Positions 40,310 to 51,269 are shown, numbered from the stretch's first letter. The stretch is DNA of 64,000 nt from Mycobacterium genavense ATCC 51234 (GCF_000526915.1 NZ_JAGZ01000006.1:62001-126000); one strand, 5' to 3'. The notes: generated from the sequence alone by a model not told the origin. Numbers and translations: made by a program.

Positions 40310-40609
40310 GGCCCACTCCTCGATACGAAGTATTCTAGTCGTATGTCTAGTGCCAAATAAACCACTGCAACACCACCGTTGGGAAGGACTGACACAACAT
40401 CGACCGACCGAATTGCAACATGTTCAGCAGCGATGAGGTTTGGCGGCGCCGTCCGGGCGTTCGGACGGTTTGGCGCGGGCCCCGGCGGCGGATTCGGCGC
40501 CGACGGATGGTTGCCCCGGACTTGTGGCCTGGACCACAATCGATATGCTTTTGTCCAGGTCACCGGGCACAACGAGCGGAGTGGCCGCAACGGAAGGGTG
40601 GGAGGCACA

Positions 40610-40993
40610 TGATCCGCGAGGTACTCGTCGTCGCTGCGGTTACGTCCGGCGCCGTCGGCGTGGCGCCCAGTGCGGCGGCCGGCTACGAGGGCGACGTCCC
40701 GAACATGAACTCTCAGGCCTCGCTGGGCGAACCGTGCGACAACTACGAACGCTTCATCTTCGGGCGCGGCCCCAGCGGCCAGGCCGAAGCGTGCCATTTC
40801 CCGCCGCCTAACCAGTTCCCGGCGGCCACCACGGGCTACTGGGTGATCTCGTATCCGCTCTACGGCGTCCAGCAGGCCGGGGCCAAGTGTCCGCGGCCCA
40901 GTCGGAGCGCGGACTGCCCATGCTCTGCCTGGGCGAGCAAGGATGGCAGGAGGGCTGGTTACCGGCGCGGGGTTCTTTCCGCCGTCGGGATAA
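40610..40993 (+). pseudogene. Small secreted protein (Rv1891-like), two frameshifts
   Basis: Starts MIREVLVVAAVTSGAVGVAP, a signal peptide, then DVPNMNSQASLGEPCDNYER and FGRGPSGQAEACHFPPPNQF. After GAKCPRP the frame shifts into SERGLPMLCLGEQGWQEGW and shifts again before TGAGFFPPSG and TAA at 40991. Function unknown. The intact Rv1892-like gene begins 5 bases later. Confidence 0.82.
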
Positions 40994-40998
40994 CGACC

Positions 40999-41301
40999 GT
41001 GCGCGAACGTCGGCCGGCACGACGGCCAAGTGAAAGCCCGATTCCCCGTTGGCTGCGATTCGTGCTGGCATCCGACCGGGCCGGCTCGGCGTGGTACATC
41101 GGGGCCGGCTTCTTCTTCGCCCCGCTGCTCGCGATCTTGTCGCCGTGGCCCGCGGTCACCGCCGCCCTCTGGGCGGTGATCGGATTGGCGGGGCTGTGGC
41201 TGGGACTGCTCGGCATCGCGATGGCCGTCGGGCTGGCGCGAATCCTGCGCTCCGGCGCTGAGATCCCCGAGGACTATTGGCGCTCCCTGGTGAATTACTG
41301 A
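40999..41301 (+). CDS. Small two-TM membrane protein (Rv1892-like)
   Basis: 100 residues, GTG start (VRERRPARRPSESPIPRW). Two hydrophobic hairpin segments (AWYIGAGFFFAPLLAILSPW and LWAVIGLAGLWLGLLGIAMA) and a soluble end (EIPEDYWRSLVNY). No motif tells its job. The gene follows the secreted-protein pseudogene by 5 bp and precedes the Rv1893-like gene by 45 bp, probably one transcript. Because the frame also continues from the broken upstream gene, a read-through fusion would be possible. Intact. Confidence 0.75.
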   Translation: MRERRPARRPSESPIPRWLRFVLASDRAGSAWYIGAGFFFAPLLAILSPWPAVTAALWAVIGLAGLWLGLLGIAMAVGLARILRSGAEIPEDYWRSLVNY

Positions 41302-41346
41302 CCCTCTAGAGTCGACATCAAAGCCCGGCAACGATAGGAGACTCCG

Positions 41347-41541
41347 GTGGCGGTCAACCCCAGAGACGCCGTGGACGCGGTCAAGGACATCGCGACCAAC
41401 GCCGGCGACATCATCCGCGGCGACCTCAAGGGCGGGGTCAGCGGCATCGTCGAGAATTCGATCGACATCGCGACTCACGCCGTGGAAAGAACCAGGGAGG
41501 TCTTTACCGGCGGCGGTAAGTACGACGTGGCAGAGGACTAG
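41347..41541 (+). CDS. Small amphipathic protein (Rv1893-like)
   Basis: 64 residues, GTG start with ATAGGAG 5-11 bases before. Helical and charged (NPRDAVDAVKDIATNAGDII, DIATHAVERTREVF), no signal or membrane segment. Conserved in slow-growing mycobacteria as Rv1893; function unknown. Intact. Confidence 0.78.
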   Translation: MAVNPRDAVDAVKDIATNAGDIIRGDLKGGVSGIVENSIDIATHAVERTREVFTGGGKYDVAED

Positions 41542-41558
41542 CCGACGCGTAGTCGCCG

Positions 41559-42684
41559 TCAGACGCTGGCGGCCTCGTTCAGCTGATCGAGCGTGTTCGT
41601 CGCCTCCAAGTACTCCTGCACCCAGCGCTCGATCACCGTCGACGTCTTCTCCACCTTGGTGAACTGCCCGACGACCTGACCGACGGGGTTGAACGCCACG
41701 TCAACGGATTCGTTGGGGTAGCGGTTCGTGGCGCGCACGGCCATGCCGGAAACCATGTACTGCAACGGCATCCCCAGCGGCTTCGGGTTCTCCGGTTTCT
41801 CCCATGCCTCGGTCCAGTCGTTGCGCAGCATGCGGACGGGCTTGCCCGTGAACGAGCGGCTGCGCACGGTGTCGCAGCTGCCGGCCTTGACGTAGGCCTG
41901 CTGCTGCACCGGGGTGTTGGACGATTCCTCGACCATCAGCCATTGCGAGCCGGTCCACGCGCCCTGGCAGCCCAGCGCCAACGCCGCGGCGATCTGCTGG
42001 CCGCTGCCGATGCCGCCGGCGCCGAGCACGGGAATTGGGGCCACCTCCTTGACGACCTGCAGCCACAGCACGAATCGAGCCGACCTCGCCGCAGTGTCCG
42101 CCCGCCTCGCCGCCCTGGGCGATGACGATGTCGACGCCGGCGTCGGCGTGCTTGCGCGCCTGCGATGGGGAGCCGCACAGCGCGGCGACCTTGAGTCCGG
42201 CCTCGTGGATGTGCTTGATCATGTCCGCCGGCGGGGTGCCCAGCGCGTTGGCGATCATCTTCACCTTCGGGTGCTTGAGCGCCACCTCGACCTGGGGCGT
42301 GGCCGTCGCCTCGGTCCAGCCGAGCAGCTGCAGGGTGTCGCCGTCGCTGTCCTCGACCGGCACGCCGTGGTCGGCCAGGATCTTCTTGCCGAGTCCAGAT
42401 GTTCCTGGGGAACCATCTTGCGCAGCGTCTCGGCAAGCTCTTCGGCCGACAGGTTCGAGTCCATGCCCTCGTACTTGTTCGGGATCACGATGTCGACGCC
42501 GTACGGATGGTCGCCGATGTTCTCGTCAATCCAGTTGAGCTCGATCTCCAACTGCTCGGGGGTGAAGCTCCTACCGCGCCGAGCACCCCCCGGCCTTGCT
42601 GACCGCCACCACTACGTCGCGACAGTGCGTGAAGGCGAAGATCGGGAACTCGATGCCGAGTTCGTCGCAAATAGGGGTGTGCAT
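41559..42684 (-). pseudogene. Nitronate monooxygenase-like flavoprotein (Rv1894c-like), at least four frameshifts
   Basis: The ATG at 42684 begins MHTPICDELGIEFPIFAFTH and reaches a TAG by frameshift in the glycine run near 42590. ELNWIDENIGDHPYGVDIVI follows in another frame, then a one-base loss near 42400 (DSARRS for DFARKI), the FMN-site QGGEAGGHCGEVGS and a shift near 42070 into VLWLQVVKEVAPIPVLGAGG to the TGA. The family oxidises propionate 3-nitronate or related nitroalkanes with FMN. Confidence 0.92.
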
Positions 42685-42801
42685 TACAATTCCTGGGATG
42701 CTGGCCGAATTGGAACGTGTTCTAGTTTAGTACCCGCGCCCATGACGTGGCCGGCGGCCCCCGATCAGCGCCTCACGACTACGACGCGTTGCCCGGTGCG
42801 G

Positions 42802-43296
42802 TCAGACCACCAGCGTGCGGGCAACCCACAGCACCAGGAAGGCCGTGCGGGCAACCCACAGCACCAGGAAGGCAAGGATGCACCCCGCGCAGACGAGGTG
42901 GTCGCGACAGACCGATCGCGCCAGGTGGCTTTGCTCGGCCACGTTATCGCAGCGATGCCCCAGCCGAATCGCGTCGGGCACCGTCTGCGTCAGCGCCAGC
43001 ATCATCGGGATCCCGGCCCGCCCGGCCGAGAGCACCAGTAGCCATACGGGATCGCGCCCGAGGGTGGCCTGAAACCCCAACGCTCCCAACAGGATCAGCA
43101 TGACCAGAGCGATCAGCCGGCTCATCGGTCGCGATGCGGTGGTGGCGCGGTGGTAATACGCCGTGATGGAGGCGAGCACCGGCTCGGGCAGTTCGTCGCC
43201 CGCGGACCGATGGGCGCGAACCTGTACGTCGAACATCAAATCCATCCACAGCACGGCGAAGAGGAACCCGCTGCAGGCCGTGAGTAGGGGAGCCAT
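42802..43296 (-). CDS. Conserved mycobacterial membrane protein with a recent 10-residue duplication
   Basis: 164 residues, four hydrophobic spans (APLLTACSGFLFAVLWMDLM, LIALVMLILLGALGF, WLLVLSAGRAGIPMMLALT and the last span). A GGAGG fits the ATG at 43296 (9 bases) better than the one at 43302 (3 bases), so the shorter start is used. The last span contains AFLVLWVART twice, from a 30-bp tandem duplication. No known function. Intact reading frame. Confidence 0.68.
   Translation of the reverse strand: MAPLLTACSGFLFAVLWMDLMFDVQVRAHRSAGDELPEPVLASITAYYHRATTASRPMSRLIALVMLILLGALGFQATLGRDPVWLLVLSAGRAGIPMMLALTQTVPDAIRLGHRCDNVAEQSHLARSVCRDHLVCAGCILAFLVLWVARTAFLVLWVARTLVV
42815..42874 (-). repeat. 30-bp exact tandem duplication (in frame)
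   Basis: The plus strand carries GTGCGGGCAACCCACAGCAC followed by CAGGAAGGCC at 42815-42844 and again from 42845, the second copy differing only at its end. It encodes AFLVLWVART twice in the membrane protein without disturbing its frame. Confidence 0.9.
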
Positions 43297-43413
43297 GGGC
43301 ATCCACCTCCGCTTCAGCGCTGGGCAATCGCCGACTCACGCGGTCGACCCGGTGACTGCTCGCGGACAACGAGTCGCTTTATTGTTTCCCAGCAGGCCGG
43401 CGGCCGGCGAGTA

Positions 43414-44525
43414 TCACGCGACGGCGTTGACCGAAGCCAACAACCACGACTTCCGTTCGGTGGGAATCGGTATGTAACCGTTGTCCGCCAAGCCGTGCTG
43501 GCCGGCGCCGAGCGCGCTTTCCAAAAATGCGCGCACAGCCGTGCCGATCTGGGGATCCGCATACTTCGAGCAGACGCTCTCGTACGTCGCCATCACGATC
43601 GGATAGGCGCCCGACTGCGTGGGGTTGTAGAACGACACGGTGTCGAGCACCATGTCGTTGTTCCGGCCGATCACGGCGGCGCCCGCAATCGTCTTGCTCA
43701 CCGAGTCGGTGCTGATCGCCACCGGGTCCGGACCGGCCGGGGTGACGATCTTGGCCATGTTCAAATTCTTCGCCTCGGCGAACGACCACTCGTTGTTAGG
43801 TGACCGCCCCTTCGGTGGCCTTCACCGCCGACGAGGTGCCGTCGTTGCCCTTGGCGCCCTCGCCGACCCCACCGTTGAAAGCCTTCCCGGAGCCTTTGCC
43901 CCACACGCCCCCGGATGCCGCATCGAGGTACCTCTGGAAGTTATCCGTGGTCCCGGACAGGTCACTGCGGAACACGACGCGAATTGGCTCGGCGGCCAGC
44001 GTCACACCCTTGTTGAGCGCTTGAATCGCTGGATCGTTCCACGTCGTAATGGCCCCTTTGAAGATCTTCGCGGCCGTCTGGGCATCGAGAATCAGCGAAT
44101 TCAGGCCCTTGACGTTGTAGGTGATCGCGATCGGCCCGGTCACCACACCGTCGCAGGCTGTCAGGCGCGCCGCAACGCTGCTGGGCCGCGGCGTACTCAT
44201 TGCCGGCCAGTGGTGAGTCCGAGCCGCCGAAATCGGTTAGGTTGCCGATGAATTCACTGATCCCCGCACCCGAGCCATTCGCGGTGTAGTCCAGGGGCTG
44301 GCCGGGGCAGGCTTGTTCGAACGCCTTGATGAACCGAGTCATCGCGTTGGCCTGCGCCGTCGACCCGCTCGCCTTCAGCGTCGCCTTCCCGCCGCAATTC
44401 ACCGTCACCGGCGACGTCGCGGTTGTCGAATTCGCGGCGGTATTTTCGTCGCCGCCGCATCCCGATAACAGCAGTACACCGCTGACCGCGACACTTAACG
44501 CGGCGTCAAATCGGTTGCGCTTCAA
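43414..44525 (-). pseudogene. Phosphate-binding lipoprotein PstS (PstS3-like), two frameshifts
   Basis: TTG start at 44525; lipoprotein signal with lipobox VLLLSGCGG. Phosphate-site sequences [16 protein letters not shown] and [10 protein letters not shown] are present. The frame is lost near 44170 (QQRCGAP) and resumes as [15 protein letters not shown] to ATEGAVT; there an extra A turns TAC into TAA (near 43800) and [17 protein letters not shown] continues out of frame. No pst permease genes adjoin. Confidence 0.92.
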
Positions 44526-44768
44526 TTCCGTTCCTATCTGTCGCGACGAAACGGGATAGGCGCCGCGCGTCCGCGGTGCTCTAACCAGCCAGCTCAGGCA
44601 GTCACGAGGCAAATATTAACAAGCGATGTACCCGGGAAAATTTGCCATCGGCGGACGATGCGGTGACGACTCTTGATCCGCTCCGCCGCCAGCGGGTAGC
44701 GTAGTGCTGCCAATTACGAAACGATGAGTAGCGTAATAGGGTTCTCGTCCACCGAAAGGATCGGCTCG

Positions 44769-46720
44769 ATGCGCAGCCCCTACTCCGGGCGCCCTTTCAC
44801 CACGTCGACGGCCGAAATCGCGGCGGCCCTGCAGGATGTCAGCATCCCCACGTTGCTGCTGTCGCTCGTCCACATCACCGGCGACCCGCGGTTCATCCGC
44901 GACTACAAGCAGATGGGCATCTTCCTCAACGAGGTGCAGGGGTTCATGTCCGAGGAAGACAAGGCCCGCGCCCGCGCCGAGGCGCTGGCGGTCATCACCG
45001 AGTATCGCGACCGCGGCTGCCCCGAGCCGGAGCCGCTGAGCCCCGAGCTCATCCGGGAAATGATCGACTGGGCGGCCTGCGAGCACGTTCCCGACGACTA
45101 CCAGTCCTTGGTCGCCGAGGAACTGGACCTTGACGGAACCGACCCGCGCCGGCCCGCCGCGATACCGCCCGAGCGGGCCGCCGAGCTGCCGGTGCTCGTG
45201 ATCGGATGCGGGGAATCGGGCCTGTTGGCCGGTATTCGGCTGCGACAAGCCAACATCGAATTCACCATCGTGGAGAAGAACGCCGACCCGGGCGGAACAT
45301 GTTGGGAGAACAGCTATCCCGGTGCCCGAGTGAATGTGGCCAACCACTTCTATTGCTACAGCTTCGAACCCAACAACGAGTGGACACACTTCTTCGCCGA
45401 GCAGGACGAACTGCAGCACTACTTCACCAAAGTGATGAACAAGCACAACCTGGCCGAGTACATCCGCTGGAACACCGAGGTTCTGGCCGCCGAGTGGAAT
45501 GACGACGAGGGCATCTGGAGCGTCTCGCTGCGCGCTGCCGACGGACAGCCCAGCACGCTTCGGGCCCGCGCTGATCACCGCGGTCGGGCAGCTCAATCGG
45601 CCGCAGATCCCCGAATTCGACGGCGCCGCAAGCTTCGCGGGGCCGGCCTTTCACTCCGCGGCCTGGGATCACTCGGTCGACATCAGCGGTATGCGGGTCG
45701 CCCTGATCGGCGCGGGTGCCAGCGGGTTCCAGATCGCGCCTGCCATTGCCGAAGACGTCGAGCACCTCACCGTGTTCCAGCGCACCGCCCAGTGGATGTT
45801 TCCGAACGCGATGTACCGACGAAGTCGGCGACGGCGTGCGCTGGGCGATGACCAACCTGCCGTTCTACGGACGGTGGTACCGGTTTCTGGTGCTATGGCC
45901 CGGATCGGACAAGGGCCTAGACGCCGCCGAAGGCGACCCGAACTACACGGGCGACGACGCGGTCAGCGACGTCAATGCCGCCGCCGCCATGATGTTCTCG
46001 CAGTGGATCACCAGCCAGATCGACGACGACGAACTGTTGGCCAAGGTGATACCCGACTATCCCGCCTGCGGCAAACGAACCCTGCAGGACAACGGCAGCT
46101 GGCTCAAGACCCTGCAGCGCGACAACGTCGAACTGGTCCGCACGCCGATCCACAGGATCACCCCGCGCGGGATCGTCACCGAAGACGGTGTAAAGCACCG
46201 GGCCGATATCGTCGTCTACGCCACCGGATTCCGGCACACCGACGTGCTGTGGCCGTTAAAAGTGACTGGCCGCAACGGAATTGACCTGCACCAGATGTGG
46301 GGAAGCCGTCCGTATGCCTACCTGGGCATCACGGTTCCGGATTTCCCCAACTTCTTCATCATCTACGGGCCCGGAGCCCACCTCGCGCACGGCGGCAGCC
46401 TGATCTTCCAATCCGAACTGCAGATGCGCTACATCGACCAGTGCCTGGCGCGGCTGGCCGACGCCGAGGTGCATTCGATCGAGCCCAAGCCCGACGCAGC
46501 GATCGACTGGCACCAACGGACGCAGACCCAGATCAAGAAAATGGTGTGGTCGCATCCCGCCGTCAAACACTCCTACTTCAAGAACGCCGACGGGGAGATC
46601 CACACCGTCAGCCCGTGGCGCCTCAACGAGTACTGGGCCGCGGTCCGGGAGCCCGATTGGTCTGATTTTATTGTGCGACACCGCAGTCTGGCTCCCCTAG
46701 GCGTCAGCGACGTGAATTAG
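44769..46720 (+). pseudogene. Flavin-containing Baeyer-Villiger-type monooxygenase, two frameshifts
   Basis: An N-terminal extension (about 120 residues) precedes the FAD motif GCGESGLLAG. Frame one ends near 45558 (LRAAD); ITAVGQLNRPQIPEFDG, the BVMO fingerprint FAGPAFHSAAWD and GAGASGFQ are in frame two; frame three starts near 45818 (DEVGDGVRWAM) and runs to the TAG. The family oxidises ketones or activates prodrugs (EthA-like). The ATG at 44769 has AAAGGA before it. Divergent from the PstS pseudogene over about 240 bp. Confidence 0.9.
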
Positions 46721-46742
46721 GTTCTCGACCCCAGTACCCTCG

Positions 46743-47306
46743 ATGGCTATGGGTGGAGTACCGATCGCGGCGAGGTTGGTTGCGGCGAGCCTGATGATCG
46801 GCGGCTGGGCGGCGTCGGCCGTCGTTGCCAGTGCCGATCCCGACGATACCCGCGGTCCGGCACCCGGGCCTTCGCCAAGCCAGTCAGCGCCGCCCGCACC
46901 GGCTCCCGCGGCGTCGCCGTCGGCATCACCCTCACCCACACCGCCCGGGGGCGCGCCGAAGACCGTCATGGACAAAGACGGCCTGTACGCGGTGGGCACC
47001 GACATCGTGCCGGGCATCTACAGCAGCGGCGGCCCGGTGGGCGACGGCACCTGTTACTGGAAGCGGACGGCCAACCCGGACGGCGCGCTGATCGACAACT
47101 CGCTCACCAAAAAGCCCCAGGTGGTCAAGATCGAACCCACCGACAAGGCGTTCAAGACCGACGGTTGCCAGCCCTGGCAGCTGACCCCGGATGCCCCGGT
47201 GCCCGCGACCGTCCCCGATCCGGTCGTGGGGGCCCAATTGCAGGGCACCCTGGGCACTCTCAACGGTCTGCTCGGCCCCAACGGAATGCGCGTCCCCGGC
47301 ACCTGA
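46743..47306 (+). CDS. Secreted Pro-rich protein (Rv1906c-like)
   Basis: 187 residues. Signal peptide to about residue 32 (AARLVAASLMIGGWAASAVV, cleavage after ASA), a Pro/Ala/Ser linker, then a globular domain GLYAVGTDIVPGIYSSGGPV, DGTCYWKRTANPDG with cysteines in CYW and DGCQPW. Rv1906c of H37Rv has the same domain order. Cell wall or secreted role unknown. It is followed after 19 bp by aao, the same neighbour as in H37Rv. Intact. No clear ribosome site, so the start may be the ATG six bases later. Confidence 0.8.
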   Translation: MAMGGVPIAARLVAASLMIGGWAASAVVASADPDDTRGPAPGPSPSQSAPPAPAPAASPSASPSPTPPGGAPKTVMDKDGLYAVGTDIVPGIYSSGGPVGDGTCYWKRTANPDGALIDNSLTKKPQVVKIEPTDKAFKTDGCQPWQLTPDAPVPATVPDPVVGAQLQGTLGTLNGLLGPNGMRVPGT

Positions 47307-47325
47307 CGACGGCTAGCGTGGCGTC

Positions 47326-48291
47326 GTGACCAGCGCGCAGCAGATCGTCGTCGTCGGTGCCGGAGTCAGCGGACTGACCTCGGCCCTGTGTCTGGCCGAA
47401 GCCGGGTGGCCGGTGCGGGTGTGGACCGCCGCGATGCCCGCGCAGACCACGTCGGTAGTGGCCGGCGCGGTCTGGGCTCCACCGCGACCGGACGAACGGG
47501 CCACCAAAACCCTGGCCTGGACCGAATATTCGCTGGGAGTGTTTCGCGACCTCGCCGCCGATCCCGACACCGGGGTGCAGCTGGCGCCGGCGCTCAGCGT
47601 CGGCGAATTGACCGCGGCCGAGGCGATGTCGTCGGCGGCACAGCTGATCCCCGAGTTGCGGCCGGCCGAACCGGCCGAATTGCCGCAGGGCTATCGGACC
47701 GGATTTCGCGCGACGCTGCCGATGATCGACATGCCGCACTACCTCGGCTACCTCACGCGCCGGCTCGCCGCGGCCGGCAGCGAGATCGAGGAGCACCCCG
47801 TGCAGTCGCTGACCGAGGCCGCCGAGGCGGCGCCGATCGTGATCAACTGTTCCGGCCTCGGCGCCCGGGCGCTGGCGCGCGACGACACGGTGCGGCCCCT
47901 GTTCGGCCAGCATGTCGTGCTCGCCAATCCTGGTCTGCGGCAACTGTTTCTAGAGATCAACAGTGGCCTGGAATGGGTTTGCTACTTCCCGCATCCGCAC
48001 CGGGTGGTGTGTGGCGGGATCAGCATCCCGGATCGTTGGGACACCACCGTGGAGCCGGACATCACCGAGCGCATCCTGGCGCGCTGCCGCCAGATCGAGC
48101 CGCGGCTTGCCGAGGCCGAGGTGATCGAGACGATTACCGGGCTGCGACCCGATCGTCCGTCGGTGCGGCTGGAAGTCGAGCCGCTCGGGGCGGCGCGCTG
48201 CATCCACAACTACGGGCATGGGGGCAATGGCGTGACGTTGTCCTGGGGTTGCGCGCGCGACGTGGTGCGGCTGGTCAGCCCTGATCGCTGA
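47326..48291 (+). CDS. aao: D-amino-acid oxidase Aao
   Basis: 321 residues, GTG start. FAD motif VVGAGVSGLTSALCLAEAGW at the N-terminus and the DAO signature NYGHGGNGVTLSWGCARDVV at the C-terminus. It oxidises D-amino acids to keto acids, ammonia and hydrogen peroxide, notable where peroxide control genes are broken. Counterpart of Rv1905c. Its end overlaps the convergent STAS gene by 17 bp. Intact. Confidence 0.92.
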   Translation: MTSAQQIVVVGAGVSGLTSALCLAEAGWPVRVWTAAMPAQTTSVVAGAVWAPPRPDERATKTLAWTEYSLGVFRDLAADPDTGVQLAPALSVGELTAAEAMSSAAQLIPELRPAEPAELPQGYRTGFRATLPMIDMPHYLGYLTRRLAAAGSEIEEHPVQSLTEAAEAAPIVINCSGLGARALARDDTVRPLFGQHVVLANPGLRQLFLEINSGLEWVCYFPHPHRVVCGGISIPDRWDTTVEPDITERILARCRQIEPRLAEAEVIETITGLRPDRPSVRLEVEPLGAARCIHNYGHGGNGVTLSWGCARDVVRLVSPDR

Positions 48292-48694
48292 CCGGCGAGA
48301 GCGCCATCTGGACGGTCGCGTACGTCGGCAGCAACGGATGCAGTCCGCACGCGGCGATGGTTCGGGCCACGATGGGCTGGCTGGTCACCAGTCGCAGTGT
48401 GACGCCGCGACTGCGACATTCCGCCGCCTCGTGCGCCAGCGCGGCGTAGCCGCACGACCCCATGAAATCGAGGTCGCACACGTCGACCACGAACGGACCG
48501 GGTGCGACTGTTTCGGCGGCGCCGCGGCTCAGCACATCTTGCCACGCGGTCTCGTTGCTGGCGTCGATGTCACCGCCGACGTGGACGACTACCGAGGAAC
48601 CGGTGCGCCTGGTGACCGTGCGCAGGCCGCTTGGCGCATGGCCAAGATACGACCCGTTGTCGGGCCGTGCGATTCCCATTGAGGCATCGTCCAT
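48275..48694 (-). CDS. STAS-domain protein (anti-anti-sigma-like, Rv1904-like)
   Basis: 139 residues from the ATG at 48694 (MDDASMGIAR). STAS fold: VVVHVGGDIDASNETAWQDV, FVVDVCDLDFMGSCGYAAL, with a serine in the phosphorylatable DFMGS loop, and LRLVTSQPIVARTIAACGL. Such proteins bind anti-sigma kinases. A GTG at 48796 would add 34 residues but lacks support, and Rv1904 is of the shorter size. Intact. Confidence 0.8.
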   Translation of the reverse strand: MDDASMGIARPDNGSYLGHAPSGLRTVTRRTGSSVVVHVGGDIDASNETAWQDVLSRGAAETVAPGPFVVDVCDLDFMGSCGYAALAHEAAECRSRGVTLRLVTSQPIVARTIAACGLHPLLPTYATVQMALSPVSDQG

Positions 48695-48947
48695 CTCTGC
48701 GACATCCCGTCGTCGTGGGCTGTATCGGGCGACGCCGTCCTTGTTCCAATTAAGGTCGGCAGGGTTGTGGTCAAACCGATCCCCGTCGGTTTTCACGTCG
48801 TTGCTAAGCGTATGTGCAATTGCGATTTACCGAGTGAAATTGCGTAAATCGGCCAGTTTGCCTGCGCCTGGCTGGCGGGCGAAGGTCACTGAAACTTTTA
48901 CTATTTCAGTGACGGTAGCAACGACGAACCGAAACGGTGGAACACCC

Positions 48948-49729
48948 GTGAGCATCGATTATGCGCTTAACGCTCATATTGCCACCATTACGATCAACCG
49001 GCCCGAGACGCGCAACTCGCTGGATATGGAACATTTCCGCGATTTGGCTCACGCATGGGCCGACTTCCGTGACGACGACGGCGCCTGGGTTGCCGTGGTC
49101 ACCGGCGTCGGGCAGGATTTCTGCACCGGCGCCGATCTGAGAAATTCATTCCCGAACTCACCGGCGACGTTCCCAAACCCGAGGGATGGGATGCCCTCGA
49201 CGCCATCCATGCCGTCCTGCACCGTTTCCCGATCTACAAGCCGATCGTTGCCGCGGTGAATGGTACGTGTATCGCCGGTGGCTTTGAAATATTGGGCTGC
49301 ACCGACATTCGCGTCGCTGTGCCCGAAGCGCGATTCGCGGTGATGGAACCCAAACACGGGCTCTTCGCCGGCGGGGGCAGCACGGTGCGGCTGCCACGCC
49401 AGATCCCCTACGCCCTGGCGATGGAACTGTTGTTGACCGCCGACATGGTGAACGCCGAGCGAGCCCGGCAAATGGGGCTGCTGAACCAGGTAGTCCCGGC
49501 GCAGCAGTTGATGGACACCGCCTACGACTATGCGGAGCGGATCGCGGCCAACGCGCCGTTGGCGGTCTTTGCGACCAAGCAGTCCGCCGTCGAGGGGCTG
49601 ACGCTCGATCTCGAGTCGGCATACGACAACGAAACTCGGCACAGCGATCGGGTTTTCGCAACCGAGGACGCCAAGGAGGGGCCGCGCGCATTCGCCGAAA
49701 AACGCCCGCCGCGGTGGCAGGCGCGCTGA
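48948..49729 (+). pseudogene. Enoyl-CoA hydratase/isomerase, one-base deletion
   Basis: GTG start (VSIDYALNAHIATITINRPE), GVGQDFCTGADL at the oxyanion hole, then one A is lost near 49142 and LRNSFPNS replaces KKFIPELTGDVPKPEGW in the other frame. NGTCIAGGFEILGCTDI and the tail to FAEKRPPRWQAR follow. It would hydrate enoyl-CoA. A single lesion, so a young pseudogene. Confidence 0.9.
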
Positions 49730-49733
49730 TCGA

Positions 49734-50124
49734 TCAGCGGCGCGCGTGCCGGTCGACGTCGCGGACCACCAGGGACAGCAGCCAGCTCACGATCGACAAC
49801 AGGATCGCGGCCCAGATCGCCGTCCACCAGAAGTGGTCGATCGCCAGCCCCCAGTGCGTGGTGTGTTCGGTGATTCGAGCGCATCAACGCGTTGACGACG
49901 ATGTGGAAGAGACCAAGGGTCAGGATGTACAGCGGAATCGACAAGAACTGAACGATTGGCTTGATGAACGCGTTGACCAGTCCGAAGATCACGGCCACCG
50001 CGAAGATGATGCCGATTCGCTCCAGCGGAGTCTGGCCGCCGACGAAGCTCAGCCCGTGCACGAACTGGGTGACGATCCAGAGGGCAAAACCGGTCAATGC
50101 GGCGCGTAGCAGAAAAGGGCCCAT
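49734..50124 (-). pseudogene. Four-TM membrane protein, phage-holin-IV/YvlD family (Rv1903-like), small deletion
   Basis: ATG at 50124: MGPFLLRAALTGFALWIV, GIIFAVAVIFGLVNAFIKP, YILTLGLFHIVVNALM. Then a short deletion near 49880 shifts the frame; RITEHTTHWGLAID, AIWAAILLSIVSWLLSLVV and the TGA follow in another frame. The fourth membrane segment is therefore lost. Function unknown. Confidence 0.82.
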
Positions 50125-50202
50125 GCCCGAAGATCCTGCCACCCGCGGTCGCCGTCGGCATCGAATTGACTGGGGGGCAGGCCCGTTCGGCGGGCGGGGA
50201 GC

Positions 50203-51269
50203 TCAGTTCAGTGCGTAAAAGCATTGCGCGTTGCGCCCCGCGATCTTCTCCCGCGCCGCTTCGCTGATGTCGGCCCGGGTGCGCAGGTGCTTGGTGCTCT
50301 CCGGCCACTCCCCGTCCCAATGCGGGTAGTCGCTGGCGAACATGATGAAGTCGGCGCCCAGCACGTCGATCACGCCGGGCAGGATCGGTTCTTCGGGCTC
50401 ACACGTCACGAAGATGTTGCTCGCCTTGAGGTATTCGTGCGGGTCGCGGCGCCAGCCGCGCTCGACCCAATCCCCGCGTTTCTCGTAGTGCTCGTGCAGG
50501 CGGGAGATGAAGAACGGGACCCAGCCGGCGCCCGCCTCGAGGAAGGCGACTCACAACCCAGGGTGGCGCTCGAAGACCCCGCACGAGACCATCGCGGTCA
50601 TCGCCGTCATCTGGTCGAACGGAAAGCTGATGCAGTGCACCTGGATGTAGTTGGTGAAGCGGTCCACGCCGATCTTGGGCAGGTGAATCCCCGGGGCGCC
50701 GTGATGCCCAGTGGCATGTTCAGTTCCACCGCGGCGGCGTAAAACGCGTCGAGATTGGGGTGGTCCAGGTTTCGGGTCTTCAGCGCCGGCGGGACCAGCC
50801 TCGCCACCAGCCCGAGCTCCTTGGCGTCGGTCATCACGTCGATGGCCCGCTGGCCGTGCTCGATCGGTGTCACGGCCACGCCGCGCAACCGGCCACCCGA
50901 CGAGGCGCAGTAGTCGGCGATCCACCGGCTGTACAGCCGCGCGAAACCGGCCGCGAATTCCGGGTCTTCGAGGCTGGGCGCGCAGAGCCCCAGGCTCGGA
51001 TACAGCACCATCGTGTCGATGTGATCGCGGTCGGCGTCCCCCAGCACACCGTCGGCCGACGAGCAGTTGATGTTGGGCGACTTGCTGATCCCGTGTTCGG
51101 GCGGACACCCGGCGCCCGGGCCGCGATCCTCCGGATAGTTGCGGCCCTCGATCATCAGCCGTAGCCGCCGGTCGGTGCTGGGCTTTACGTGGTCGGGCCA
51201 CCGCTTGATCGCTTCGATCGCCAGCGAGGAATTTTCGGCGACATGTCCATCGGCATCGATGATGCGCAT
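50203..51269 (-). pseudogene. Amidohydrolase-2-family hydrolase, frameshift plus nonsense
   Basis: ATG at 51269: [15 protein letters not shown] with the metal-binding DADGH. Near 50690 the frame slips at PRGFTCPR/GIHLPKIGVDRF, and HPGL is then followed by TGA at 50551-50553 (an Arg CGA codon is likely) before VAFLEAGAGWVPFFISRLHE and the catalytic ASDYPHWDGEWPES. Two independent hits, C-to-T and an indel. Confidence 0.9.
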
